A stretch of DNA of 64,000 bases from contig NC_011146.1 in NCBI RefSeq assembly GCF_000020725.1, positions 2,107,501 to 2,171,500 of the forward strand, written 5' to 3'. Made by a program: the position numbers and the translations under genes. The notes under the pieces are model-generated. The model was not told the DNA's origin and ran no database searches. It saw only the letters and a list, made by a program, of their open reading frames with translations. The DNA comes from Citrifermentans bemidjiense Bem (lineage in GTDB: Bacteria; Desulfobacterota; Desulfuromonadia; Geobacterales; Geobacteraceae). Shown piece by piece: positions 46,778 to 54,449 of the stretch. The stretch's first letter is position 1. Each line of letters starts with the position of its first letter.

Positions 46778-46822
46778 AGCATAGACCCCTTTTTTGGCGA
46801 CCGTGTTACAAGGGGGTCAATG
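46778..46822 (-). promoter_or_regulatory. Pho box promoter of the partner-switching operon
   Basis: Minus-strand half-sites CATTGAC, TTGTAAC and a weak TCGCCAA at 11-base steps, then 10 bases, then -10 box TATGCT (46778-46783). Spacing and -10 are identical to the promoter at 54106-54150. Confidence 0.68.
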
Positions 46823-46835
46823 TTTAATGAGGCGA

Positions 46836-47882
46836 TTACACCTTGTCCGTCTGCACGTGGAAATTGAGCCTTGCCGCCGTCACCCGGCTCAGACCGGTGT
46901 AGAGGAAGATGCCACCCCAAAGCCCCTGCAGCAGTAGGATCGGCATCGGGTTCCAAAGAGCTTTCAGGCCGGTGCCGAGGTCCGGGAGCGGTTCGAGCTT
47001 GCGGCCGAAGCGCCAAGCGGCCCAGGCGCCGTAGCAGACGCCGAACATCCCCATCCACTGGTACGCCGAAAGCCTCCCCGCGCCGCGATAGTCGTCGCGG
47101 AAGAACTCGGAGACGACGCGCCAGGCCTGGGTAACCGAAAGGGTGAGCAGAAAGGCCGCGCTGTACTGCGCCTTCAGGAACAGGTAGCTTCCGGCGAGCC
47201 CCGCGCCGCAGTACAGGAAGTAGGTGATACCCTGCACCGGGAGCACTTTCACCCCGTCCAGCCCGGAGGCGTAAGCGATCTTCTTGGTCTTGCCGGTGAA
47301 GGTGAGGGCGATAGGGGAGAACAAAGTGGCGACCTTGGGGTGGCAGGCGCAAAGGGGCTTGCCGTAACAGCAGCCGAAACTCAGGCACGCGAGCCTGCCG
47401 TACCCTTCGCCGAAGGCGTAGGCGATGCCGATAGCGGCGAGGGCGGCCGATGGGGGAAACGGGGCGCCTTCCGCGAGCAAGCGGTTCACCAGCATCACGA
47501 TCCAGGGGGCGAACAGGATGCCGACGAAGACCGCTCCTCCCACGGTGAAGGTGTTCGCTTTCCCCTCCACGAGCTGCGCCACCAGGCGCGAGGCGGGGAT
47601 GCAGGCCGCCAGCAGGAGAAAGACGATGGCCGCCACGCTCCTGAAGGGGATTCCGGCCGCTCCCATAAGGAGCAGCGCGAGCGCGCCGGCCGCGACGTAG
47701 GCGTTGGCGGTCAAGATGCCGTACCAGGTGAGGTTGGCCCCCGCCCAGGAGCCGTCGTCGCTTTTCCTGACGGGGACCGAGGCCGCTATCTGCCAGCGCT
47801 CCGCCGGAAGCGTAGTCCAGCCCCAGATGAGGTAGAGGGCCGAGCATGCCGCCAGCCCCAGCAAGAAAATGGTCTCTGTCAT
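46836..47882 (-). CDS. Lgt-like prolipoprotein diacylglyceryl transferase family membrane protein
   Basis: A 348-aa polytopic membrane protein. GEGYGRLACLSFGCCYGKP resembles the conserved region of Lgt-like proteins, but the length and cysteine-rich motif differ from housekeeping Lgt. It may act on membrane lipids or lipid-linked acceptors. Start ATG 47882. It lies 23 bases after the phosphatidylserine-decarboxylase-like gene, and the pair shares a Pho-type promoter, so a phosphate-dependent lipid role is plausible. Confidence 0.68.
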   Translation of the reverse strand: MTETIFLLGLAACSALYLIWGWTTLPAERWQIAASVPVRKSDDGSWAGANLTWYGILTANAYVAAGALALLLMGAAGIPFRSVAAIVFLLLAACIPASRLVAQLVEGKANTFTVGGAVFVGILFAPWIVMLVNRLLAEGAPFPPSAALAAIGIAYAFGEGYGRLACLSFGCCYGKPLCACHPKVATLFSPIALTFTGKTKKIAYASGLDGVKVLPVQGITYFLYCGAGLAGSYLFLKAQYSAAFLLTLSVTQAWRVVSEFFRDDYRGAGRLSAYQWMGMFGVCYGAWAAWRFGRKLEPLPDLGTGLKALWNPMPILLLQGLWGGIFLYTGLSRVTAARLNFHVQTDKV

Positions 47883-47905
47883 AGTTGCGTCTCCTTGTCC
47901 GGCTC

Positions 47906-48913
47906 TCAGCGGGCCGAGGCCAGCAGCGCGCGGACCCTGATGTCGGTTTCCACCAGGGGAATGCTGAACCCCTGCGAGAACCTGCTGGTCGCGTCGATGC
48001 GCGCCTGGTTTTCCAGGAGGTCCGCGGCGAAGCTCACCCTCCCTTTCTGGAAGATGACGATGTCGGTACTGCTCCCGGGGCGGTAGAGCGATTTGGGCTG
48101 CCCTTTCTTGACGAACATGCCGCGCGTTATGGGTTGCGGGTCGAGGTAGCGCTCGGCGCTGTAGCACTGCACGATGTCGCCGATCATGAGCGCCACCACC
48201 TCGATCATGGCGACCAGGCCGACGTTGCTTCCCCCCTTGACGTCCGTGTTGATGATGGTCACCACCCGCCGGTTCTTGGAGTAAGGGGTCGCCATGGCGA
48301 CGATCGCCTCCGGGTTGCAGGAGTTGAACTCGCCGTCGATCGTGTAGATGTCCGCCACTTCGCCGGATACGGGGGTGTGGTTGTAGTGGTACTTGTCGGG
48401 GGTGAGCCGGAACAGGGCGAAGTCCCCGTCGCGCAGCGCGTTGAGCCAGGGAAGGCGCTCGCCCCCCAAAAGCTCGTCGAAGCTGAAGAACTTGTCCTTG
48501 ATGAAGAGGCTGGAGGTGTCGCGGCAGGAGCCGACCAGCACCCGGGCGTCGGCGGGAGAAACCACCTCCTCCGCCCTTTCCGGCATGGGGCGGCACTCCC
48601 AGTAGCGTATCCGGCGCTCGAAGACCTTGCGCGGGGTGTCGAGTTCTTCGGGCCGCAGCAGGCATTCGGATAGGTCGACCTTCAGCTGGTGCAGGAAACG
48701 GGCGCAGGCCGAGCCCCCCGAGGCGAAGGGGAGGTCGTAGTTGACGTAACCGAGGATGCCGGTCATGCGCGGGCTGGTCAAAAGCCGGAACAGCCCGGGC
48801 GCGTTCTCCCGCACGCCGTGGTACATGAGCCGGACGAAGCGGTCGCCGAAGAGCGCTTCGTCGCAGACAGCGCCGCTCTCCCGCGCGATGTACTGGTGCC
48901 GTGTCGTCTGCAT
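47906..48913 (-). CDS. Phosphatidylserine decarboxylase-like protein
   Basis: A 335-aa protein of the PSD family. The self-cleavage motif is seen as Gly280-Ser281-Ser282 in YRPGSSTDIVIF, where Ser281 would become the pyruvoyl cofactor. Upstream, SPADARVLVGSC and DKYHYNHTPVSGEV match conserved PSD stretches. It would convert phosphatidylserine to phosphatidylethanolamine or decarboxylate a related lipid. The GSS form and length differ from the short bacterial PSD, so it is likely an accessory paralogue. Start ATG 48913 follows AAAGGAGAAC. Confidence 0.8.
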   Translation of the reverse strand: MQTTRHQYIARESGAVCDEALFGDRFVRLMYHGVRENAPGLFRLLTSPRMTGILGYVNYDLPFASGGSACARFLHQLKVDLSECLLRPEELDTPRKVFERRIRYWECRPMPERAEEVVSPADARVLVGSCRDTSSLFIKDKFFSFDELLGGERLPWLNALRDGDFALFRLTPDKYHYNHTPVSGEVADIYTIDGEFNSCNPEAIVAMATPYSKNRRVVTIINTDVKGGSNVGLVAMIEVVALMIGDIVQCYSAERYLDPQPITRGMFVKKGQPKSLYRPGSSTDIVIFQKGRVSFAADLLENQARIDATSRFSQGFSIPLVETDIRVRALLASAR

Positions 48914-48967
48914 CTTGAGGTTCTCCTTTGCAGTTGTGATCGCGTCCGTTTCGCAACCGACACCACC

Positions 48968-49023
48968 TGTGTACCTCAACTACATTGAGATCTTGTGACC
49001 AACAGGTGAAACATCGGTTACCT
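48968..49023 (-). promoter_or_regulatory. Pho box promoter of PSD/Lgt-like pair
   Basis: Minus-strand half-sites AGGTAAC, GTTTCAC, TGGTCAC and TCTCAAT at 11-base steps, then 10 bases, then -10 box TACACA (48968-48973). The first three closely match those before the 823-aa gene. Confidence 0.7.
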
Positions 49024-49029
49024 TCGCCG

Positions 49030-49064
49030 GAAAAACGAAGAGGGGCCCCCGATGCGGGAGCCCC
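49030..49064 (-). terminator. Terminator after phoB-phoR-phoU
   Basis: Imperfect stem GGGGCTCCCG / CGGGGGCCCC followed on the minus strand by CTCTTCGTTTTT. Confidence 0.7.
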
Positions 49065-49174
49065 GTGAAACGGCGATTGTCCTTAACCCTCAACCCTTGC
49101 CACCGCGAACTCCCCAGCGCGATGCAGCACGGACGGGCAGGGTGGGGGGGCGCTTGCGGTTATGCCGGGCGTCG

Positions 49175-49858
49175 TCACGGTTGAGAAGTCGGCCTCGCAT
49201 GCCGGACGTTGACTCCGTCCACCATGAATACCACCATCTCCGCGATGTTCGTGGCGTGATCCGCGATGCGCTCCAGAAACTTCGAGATGCAGGTTATGCT
49301 CAGGGCGCGCTGTATGACTGTCGGGTCTTCCATCATGAAGGTGATGAGTTCCCTCTGCAACTGGCCGTGCAGTTCATCGATGGGGGTGTCAGCCCGGCAC
49401 ACCGCCAGTGCGGCCTGCACGTCCTGACGCACAAAAGCGTCGAGGGCGGCCTGCACGGCGTTCGCGGCGGCTTCGGCCATTCTCGGAAGGTCGATGTACG
49501 GCTTCAACTGCGGCTCGCGGTTGAGTTCCATGGCCCGTCTGGCGATATTGACGCACTCGTCGCCGATCCGCTCCAGGTCGACCACCGTCTTGAGCGCCAG
49601 GGTGACGAAGCGCAGGTCCCGAGCCGCGGGTTGACGCAGCGCCAGAAGGTGGAGGCACTTCTCGTCGATCTCCACTTCCAGCCGGTTCACCTCTGCGTCC
49701 ATGGCGACGATCTGTTCGGCGAGCTCGGAATCCCGTTCCACGATCGACTTCATCGATTTCGAGATCATAAGCTCCACCTTGCCACCCATCTCCAGGAGCT
49801 TCAGGCGGATCGAGGCCAAGTTGCTGTCGAACTGGCTACTTACATGTTCCTTGTTCAT
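49175..49858 (-). CDS. phoU: PhoU phosphate signalling regulator, copy 2
   Basis: A 227-aa PhoU homologue with both metal-site motifs (DLRFVTLALKTVVDLERIGDE; CISKFLERIADHATNIAE). It follows phoR by 20 bases and so belongs to a phoB-phoR-phoU operon, whereas copy 1 sits with pstCAB. The two copies are strongly alike through both repeats and may divide transport-linked and kinase-linked tasks. Confidence 0.9.
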   Translation of the reverse strand: MNKEHVSSQFDSNLASIRLKLLEMGGKVELMISKSMKSIVERDSELAEQIVAMDAEVNRLEVEIDEKCLHLLALRQPAARDLRFVTLALKTVVDLERIGDECVNIARRAMELNREPQLKPYIDLPRMAEAAANAVQAALDAFVRQDVQAALAVCRADTPIDELHGQLQRELITFMMEDPTVIQRALSITCISKFLERIADHATNIAEMVVFMVDGVNVRHARPTSQP

Positions 49859-49878
49859 CGTGCCACCTCGTGTGTGGG

Positions 49879-51261
49879 TCAGGCTTGGGCCGCGGCCGGC
49901 GCTATGCCGGAGCCGTAAGTCGGGTCGGCCCGGTTGAGGGTGACGAAGAAGGTGGAGCCCTGTCCGGAGCTTTGCGCCGACACCGTTCCACCCTGCAACT
50001 GGACTATGTGTTTCACGATGGAAAGCCCGAGGCCGGTTCCCCCTTCGTCGCGGCTGCGCGCCGAGTCGACCCGGTAAAAACGCTCGAAGATGCGCGAGAG
50101 GTCCTTGGAGGGGATGCCGATGCCGGTATCCTGGACCGCGATGGTGACGCTTTCTTCACGATCAGCCGCGCTGAGCGTCACCGAGCCCCCGGCGGGGGTG
50201 TATTTCACCGCGTTGTCGAGCAGGTTGACGATCACCTGTTCGAGGCGCCCCGGGTCTGCCATCACGCTGGGAGCATCCTTAAGTCCGGCGAGGTCGACTA
50301 TGATGCCGCGCTCCCGGATCTTGCGCTCCAGCAGGACGACCACGCGTTCCGCTATCTCCTGCACCTTCACGCTCCTGGCCTCCAGGGGGACCGCACCCGA
50401 CTCCAGCTGGGACAGGGTGAGCAGGTCGCTGACCAGGGAGGCGAGCCGGTCCGCGTGCGAGTGCACGATGCTGACGAACTTCGTTGCCTGGGTCGGGTGT
50501 TCCAGTGCCCCGGCCAGAAGCGTTTCTGCGTACCCTTTGATGATGGTGATGGGAGTGCGCAATTCGTGGGAGACGTTGGCGACGAAGTCGCGCCGCATCT
50601 TCTCCATCTGCCGGAGGTCGGAGATGTCGTGGAATACCGCCACCACGCCGGTCACCACCCCGCACTCCACGAGCGGCACCCAGTGGACCAGCAGCGAGCG
50701 CTCTTTAGGGGAGTGCAACTGCAGCTCCTCGACGCGCTCCTGGCGCGAAGACAAGATGTCCCTGAACGACTCGTGCAGCGCGGGATGGCGCGATATGTCG
50801 ATGAGCAGCCGTCCTTCCACCTCGTCATGCAGCCCGAAGAGTCCCTTGAAGGCGGGGTTGACCAGCGTGATGCATCCCTGAGGGTCGGCCACCATGATTC
50901 CTTCGCCCATGCCGCGCAGGATGGCGTCCAGCCGATTCTTCTCCGCCTCCAAGCGGTCCAGTTGCGCGTTGGCCTTTGCCGCCATTTCGTTGATCACCCT
51001 GGCAAGCTCGGTGACCTGAGGGTCGGTTACCGCGGGAAGCTTGGTGTTGATCTCTCCCTTGCCGATCCTGGACGCCATGGCGGCAACGGCCCTAAGCGGC
51101 CTGGTGCCGAGATCGGCCAGAAGGTAGGTGGAGCAGACGACGATGGTGGCGGTCAAGAGCAAAGCCCAGCCAACTCCGAGCAGGCGCTGCTCGTAGCTGC
51201 AAAGTACCGCAGCAAACGCCATGACGACTGCGAACTGGATGCCGATGACTTTTAACCTCAT
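49879..51261 (-). CDS. phoR: PhoR-like sensor histidine kinase
   Basis: A 460-aa kinase: two N-terminal membrane helices with a very short loop (about 5-52), HAMP (55-110), PAS (about 110-215), HisKA with His232 in ANVSHELRTPITI, and HATPase (LLDNAVKYTP; DTGIGIPSKDL; GGTGLGLSIV). The lack of a periplasmic sensor domain is typical of PhoR, which receives its signal through PhoU and the Pst complex. ATG 51261 overlaps the phoB stop (ATGA) behind GGAGGTGCA. Confidence 0.92.
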   Translation of the reverse strand: MRLKVIGIQFAVVMAFAAVLCSYEQRLLGVGWALLLTATIVVCSTYLLADLGTRPLRAVAAMASRIGKGEINTKLPAVTDPQVTELARVINEMAAKANAQLDRLEAEKNRLDAILRGMGEGIMVADPQGCITLVNPAFKGLFGLHDEVEGRLLIDISRHPALHESFRDILSSRQERVEELQLHSPKERSLLVHWVPLVECGVVTGVVAVFHDISDLRQMEKMRRDFVANVSHELRTPITIIKGYAETLLAGALEHPTQATKFVSIVHSHADRLASLVSDLLTLSQLESGAVPLEARSVKVQEIAERVVVLLERKIRERGIIVDLAGLKDAPSVMADPGRLEQVIVNLLDNAVKYTPAGGSVTLSAADREESVTIAVQDTGIGIPSKDLSRIFERFYRVDSARSRDEGGTGLGLSIVKHIVQLQGGTVSAQSSGQGSTFFVTLNRADPTYGSGIAPAAAQA

Positions 51262-51938
51262 TGCACCTCCAATTTGTAGCCGAAGCCGCGCACCGTCTTG
51301 ATCATATCTCCCGCGTTGCCCATCTTGGTCCGCAGGCGGGTGATGTGGGTGTCGACGGTGCGGGTGTCCTCGACGAAGTTGTAGCCCCATACGTCGCGCA
51401 GCAGTACGTCGCGGCTTTGGACCCTGCCAAAGCGCATCACCAGGGTGTACAGGAGCTTGAACTCGGTTGTGGTGAAATTGATCTCGTCTCCGTTCACGGT
51501 GACTTCGTGGCGCTCGGTGTCGATTCTGATCCCGCCAACGTTGATGATGTTGGTCGCCGCCGGTTCTGGTGCCTTTCGGCGCAGCACCGCCTTGACGCGG
51601 AGCATGAGTTCTCTGGTGGAAAACGGCTTGATCACGTAGTCGTCGGCGCCGACCTCGAAGCCGACCACTTTGTCTATCTCCTCCCCCTTCGCAGTCAGCA
51701 TGACCACCGGGATGTGCGCCGACTTTTCGGATTTCTTGACCGTCTTGCACACGTCGGTGCCGAACATCCCGGGCAACATCAGGTCCAAAAGGATAAGGTC
51801 AGGCTGAACCCGCTCCACGGCCTCCAACCCCTCGGCGCCGTCGAGAGCTATCACTGTCTTGTATCCTTCCCGTTCAAGGTTGAAAGAAAGCAACTCCGCG
51901 AGGTCTTTCTCATCTTCAATGATCAATACAGTTTGCAT
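51258..51938 (-). CDS. phoB: PhoB response regulator, copy 2 (with PhoR)
   Basis: A 226-aa PhoB protein: receiver with Asp52 (LILLDLMLPG) and winged helix (FTTTEFKLLYTLVMRFGRVQ; HITRLRTKMGNAGD). Translationally coupled to phoR, so this is the likely cognate regulator. It differs from copy 1 mainly in the linker and receiver surface while the recognition helix region is almost the same, so both may bind the same Pho boxes. Its own promoter has a Pho box. Confidence 0.92.
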   Translation of the reverse strand: MQTVLIIEDEKDLAELLSFNLEREGYKTVIALDGAEGLEAVERVQPDLILLDLMLPGMFGTDVCKTVKKSEKSAHIPVVMLTAKGEEIDKVVGFEVGADDYVIKPFSTRELMLRVKAVLRRKAPEPAATNIINVGGIRIDTERHEVTVNGDEINFTTTEFKLLYTLVMRFGRVQSRDVLLRDVWGYNFVEDTRTVDTHITRLRTKMGNAGDMIKTVRGFGYKLEVQ

Positions 51939-51996
51939 CGCATCCCTCTCTAAGGTTCGTCATGCTTGTCAGGCAGTGAAGTCATGGCTCGTATAC

Positions 51997-52041
51997 TTCA
52001 TATAACTTCTTTGTTTAGAAACCGTTACAGCTCTGTCAATG
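51997..52041 (-). promoter_or_regulatory. Pho box promoter of phoB-phoR-phoU
   Basis: Minus-strand half-sites CATTGAC, CTGTAAC and TCTAAAC at 11-base steps, then 10 bases, then -10 box TATGAA (51997-52002). Same layout and -10 as PhoB copy 1. Confidence 0.7.
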
Positions 52042-52087
52042 TGTCGTAAATTCGTCCTTTTCACGGACGGAACGTTCGGCGTAGCTC

Positions 52088-54037
52088 TTAAAAGGAGCGC
52101 GCGAGCGGCTCGAAAGCCGGCCGCGGTGATCGAGAGGGAAGGAGATGGGACGCAGATGGGACGCAAATGGGACGCAGATGGGACGCAGATGGGACGCAGA
52201 TGGGACGCAGATGGGAAGGCTCCACGGGGTGGTAAAGGGGGCTTGCAGCCCGCGAGTTACGGTCAAGCGGGGGGATGGGCATGGGGCCACCATGGCGGCT
52301 CGGCGACGGGGCTGAATTTTGCGGGTTGCGCACCGGCTCATCGTAGTCAACCGGCAGGACCGATCCCGCCTCCTTGAGCGGGGAGACCAAGGGATGCGGG
52401 CGCAGCGCGGGGGCCAGCTCCACCTTCGGGAGCAACACGGAGAAGGTGGTGCCCCGACCCTGGCCGCTCGCCACGTCGATCAACCCGCCGTGCCGCTTCA
52501 CGATGCCGTAGCTAATGGAGAGGCCGAGCCCTGACCCTTTGCCGACTTCCTTCGTGGTGTAAAAGGGGTCGAAGATCCTGCTTTTCACGCTCTCGTCTAT
52601 GCCGAGGCCGGTGTCGGAAAAGGAGATCTGCACGTACGGTCCCGCTTTCGCGGTGTGGTGTCCGGCGAGCTCCAGCGCCGAGAGTTCGATGGCGGCTACC
52701 TCGATGGTGAGGGTGCCGCCGTGGGGCATGGCGTCCCGTGCGTTGGTGGCGAGGTTCACCAGCACCTGCTCGATCTGGCCCTGGTCCACCAGGATACCTT
52801 GCGGCGCGCTCGACAGGTTCAGTACGAAATCCACTTCGTGGCCGATCAACCTTTTCATAAGCCCGGCCACGTTCTGGAGCAGGGCGTTGCACTCGAGCTT
52901 GGCGGTTGGGAGCGCTTCCTCCCTGCTGAAGGCGAGGAGGTTCTTCACCAGGGCAATGGCGCGGTGCGACGCGTTCTGGATGTTCTCTAGGAAGCCGCGG
53001 TACGGCGCGGGGGGGACGAGCTCCAGCATGAGGAGGTCGGTGTAGCCGATCACCGCGGTCATGATGTTGTTGAAGTCGTGGGCGATCCCGCCGGCGAGGG
53101 TTCCTATCGCCTCCATCTTCTGCGCGTGCAGCAGCTGGTTTTCCAGCTTCTTCAGTTCGGTTACGTCGTGGAAGGTCCAGACCCGTCCGGCGGGCCTGCC
53201 GTCCTCGGTCAGGCGCGGGCGGGAGAAACGCTCGAAGCACCTGCCGCTACGCAGCTCGACCACGTCGTAGCTTTCGGATTCGGGCTGCCAGTAAAGCTCG
53301 CTCACTTTCTCGAAGAAGAGGACCGGGTCCTTGAGCTCTCCCAGAAGCGACAGTAGCAGGTGGTTGCAGTCCCCGCCGGTCAGGTCCTCTTCCTCAAGGC
53401 CCCACATTTGGATGAAGCGGCGGTTGTACGCCACGATGTCGCCGTTGGCATCGACTGCCATGATACCGTCCAGAGTGGACTCGATAGTCGCCGACAGCAG
53501 GGAGCTGGCCTCGTCGCTGGCCCGGCTGGAATGGCGGTGTTCGCATCTCATCCTGGCTGTCTCCAGCGCCAGTGTCGTCACCGCGGCCATCGCTTCGAGC
53601 AGCTCGACCTCCGTTTCGGAGAAGGGGAGGGGGGGCGTGTGCTTCAGCTCTATCCAGGCAACCAGGCCCTTCGTGCTGTCCACCAGGGGGACCGCGGTTG
53701 CACCGTCATTGCCGATCCAGACCTCCGGTTGCCGCAGCAGGCGCTGGTAGGTCGCGTGGGTTGCGGCACTGCTGCGGCGCAGCTGGCCCGGGCTCCCGCA
53801 GGACAGGCGCTCCGTCACGACGTCGTCGTCGGAGACGATCCCTCCCCTTGCCTCGGCGGCGTCGACCGCCTCCATCGCCGCCTGCAAAAGCACCCCCAGC
53901 GCCTCAAGCGGGTCCGGCGTGCCGTTCAGGCGTTTGCAGAGGTCTGCGAGGCAGCGCGCTGAGCCGCCGGGGGGCGCATTCCTGGACGCGTCAGCTGTTT
54001 CATTTCCCACTTGCCGGGCCGGTCGGCGAGCTTGCAT
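52088..54037 (-). CDS. Soluble GAF-PAS histidine kinase with repeat-encoded tail
   Basis: A 649-aa cytoplasmic kinase without membrane helices: GAF-like (about 30-165), PAS (about 180-300; GIMAVDANGDIVAYNRRF), HisKA with GGIAHDFNNIMTAVIGYT and HATPase (NLATNARDAMPHGGTL; DTGLGIDES; GSGLGLSISYGIV) ending near residue 560. The last 85-90 residues are low-complexity; the end is written by an 11-base tandem repeat giving SHLRPICVPSA-type copies. No receiver partner adjoins. It has a Pho-type promoter. Confidence 0.85.
   Translation of the reverse strand: MQARRPARQVGNETADASRNAPPGGSARCLADLCKRLNGTPDPLEALGVLLQAAMEAVDAAEARGGIVSDDDVVTERLSCGSPGQLRRSSAATHATYQRLLRQPEVWIGNDGATAVPLVDSTKGLVAWIELKHTPPLPFSETEVELLEAMAAVTTLALETARMRCEHRHSSRASDEASSLLSATIESTLDGIMAVDANGDIVAYNRRFIQMWGLEEEDLTGGDCNHLLLSLLGELKDPVLFFEKVSELYWQPESESYDVVELRSGRCFERFSRPRLTEDGRPAGRVWTFHDVTELKKLENQLLHAQKMEAIGTLAGGIAHDFNNIMTAVIGYTDLLMLELVPPAPYRGFLENIQNASHRAIALVKNLLAFSREEALPTAKLECNALLQNVAGLMKRLIGHEVDFVLNLSSAPQGILVDQGQIEQVLVNLATNARDAMPHGGTLTIEVAAIELSALELAGHHTAKAGPYVQISFSDTGLGIDESVKSRIFDPFYTTKEVGKGSGLGLSISYGIVKRHGGLIDVASGQGRGTTFSVLLPKVELAPALRPHPLVSPLKEAGSVLPVDYDEPVRNPQNSAPSPSRHGGPMPIPPLDRNSRAASPLYHPVEPSHLRPICVPSASHLRPICVPSASHLLPSRSPRPAFEPLARSF
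52145..52216. repeat. 11-base tandem repeat inside kinase gene
   Basis: Six copies of ATGGGACGCAG (one with a single change) plus a partial copy. Since 11 is not a multiple of three, gain or loss of a copy changes the reading frame and thus the kinase C-terminus. Confidence 0.9.
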
Positions 54038-54105
54038 CGTGTTTCTCCCTTGTCAACGCGGATCGAATCCTTGGCCGGCGCCGTGCGCCGTTGCATGTGG
54101 GTGTC

Positions 54106-54150
54106 AGCATAGACCGCTTTTCTTGTGGTTGTGTTACAGGGCGGTCAAGG
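54106..54150 (-). promoter_or_regulatory. Pho box promoter of GAF-PAS kinase
   Basis: Minus-strand half-sites CCTTGAC, CTGTAAC and a weak CCACAAG at 11-base steps, then 10 bases, then -10 box TATGCT (54106-54111). The stop codon of the small zinc ribbon gene lies inside the CTGTAAC half-site. Confidence 0.68.
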
Positions 54151-54358
54151 TTTCATTAGAAGTGGCGGTTGCACCGGAAGGTGCCGCCCCCGCCCCGAAG
54201 CGTCCCGATGGCAGCGGGGCGCCCAGGGGGCGGGAGGTGGGCCAGGTCTGCATCCAGTAGCCGCAGATGAAGCATTTGATGGAGTGGACGGCCCCGGTAC
54301 TCACCGTCTGTGTCTGGCTCATGATACCGACCTTCGCCCTGCATTTTGGACATTCCAT
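54134..54358 (-). CDS. Small zinc-ribbon protein
   Basis: A 74-aa protein with two CxxC pairs (CPKC at 3-6, CFIC near 29-32) forming a likely zinc ribbon, then a low-complexity Ala/Ser/Pro/Gly tail. ATG 54358 follows AAAGGAGAACGCG. Its 3' end is the Pho box of the next gene. The role is unknown; small zinc ribbons often bind nucleic acids or protein partners. Confidence 0.65.
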   Translation of the reverse strand: MECPKCRAKVGIMSQTQTVSTGAVHSIKCFICGYWMQTWPTSRPLGAPLPSGRFGAGAAPSGATATSNETLTAL

Positions 54359-54449
54359 GACGCGTTCTCCTTTGCTGAACTGTTTGTGCTGCTTTGGGAC
54401 CTGTTACCGCGCTAAAGGACGGCAACGAAGAGGGGCGCCACCCCCGCAT

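Noticed and set aside
52145..52216. Short regular repeats as a CRISPR array
   Set aside because: Units are 11 bases with no spacers; this is a simple tandem repeat within a gene.
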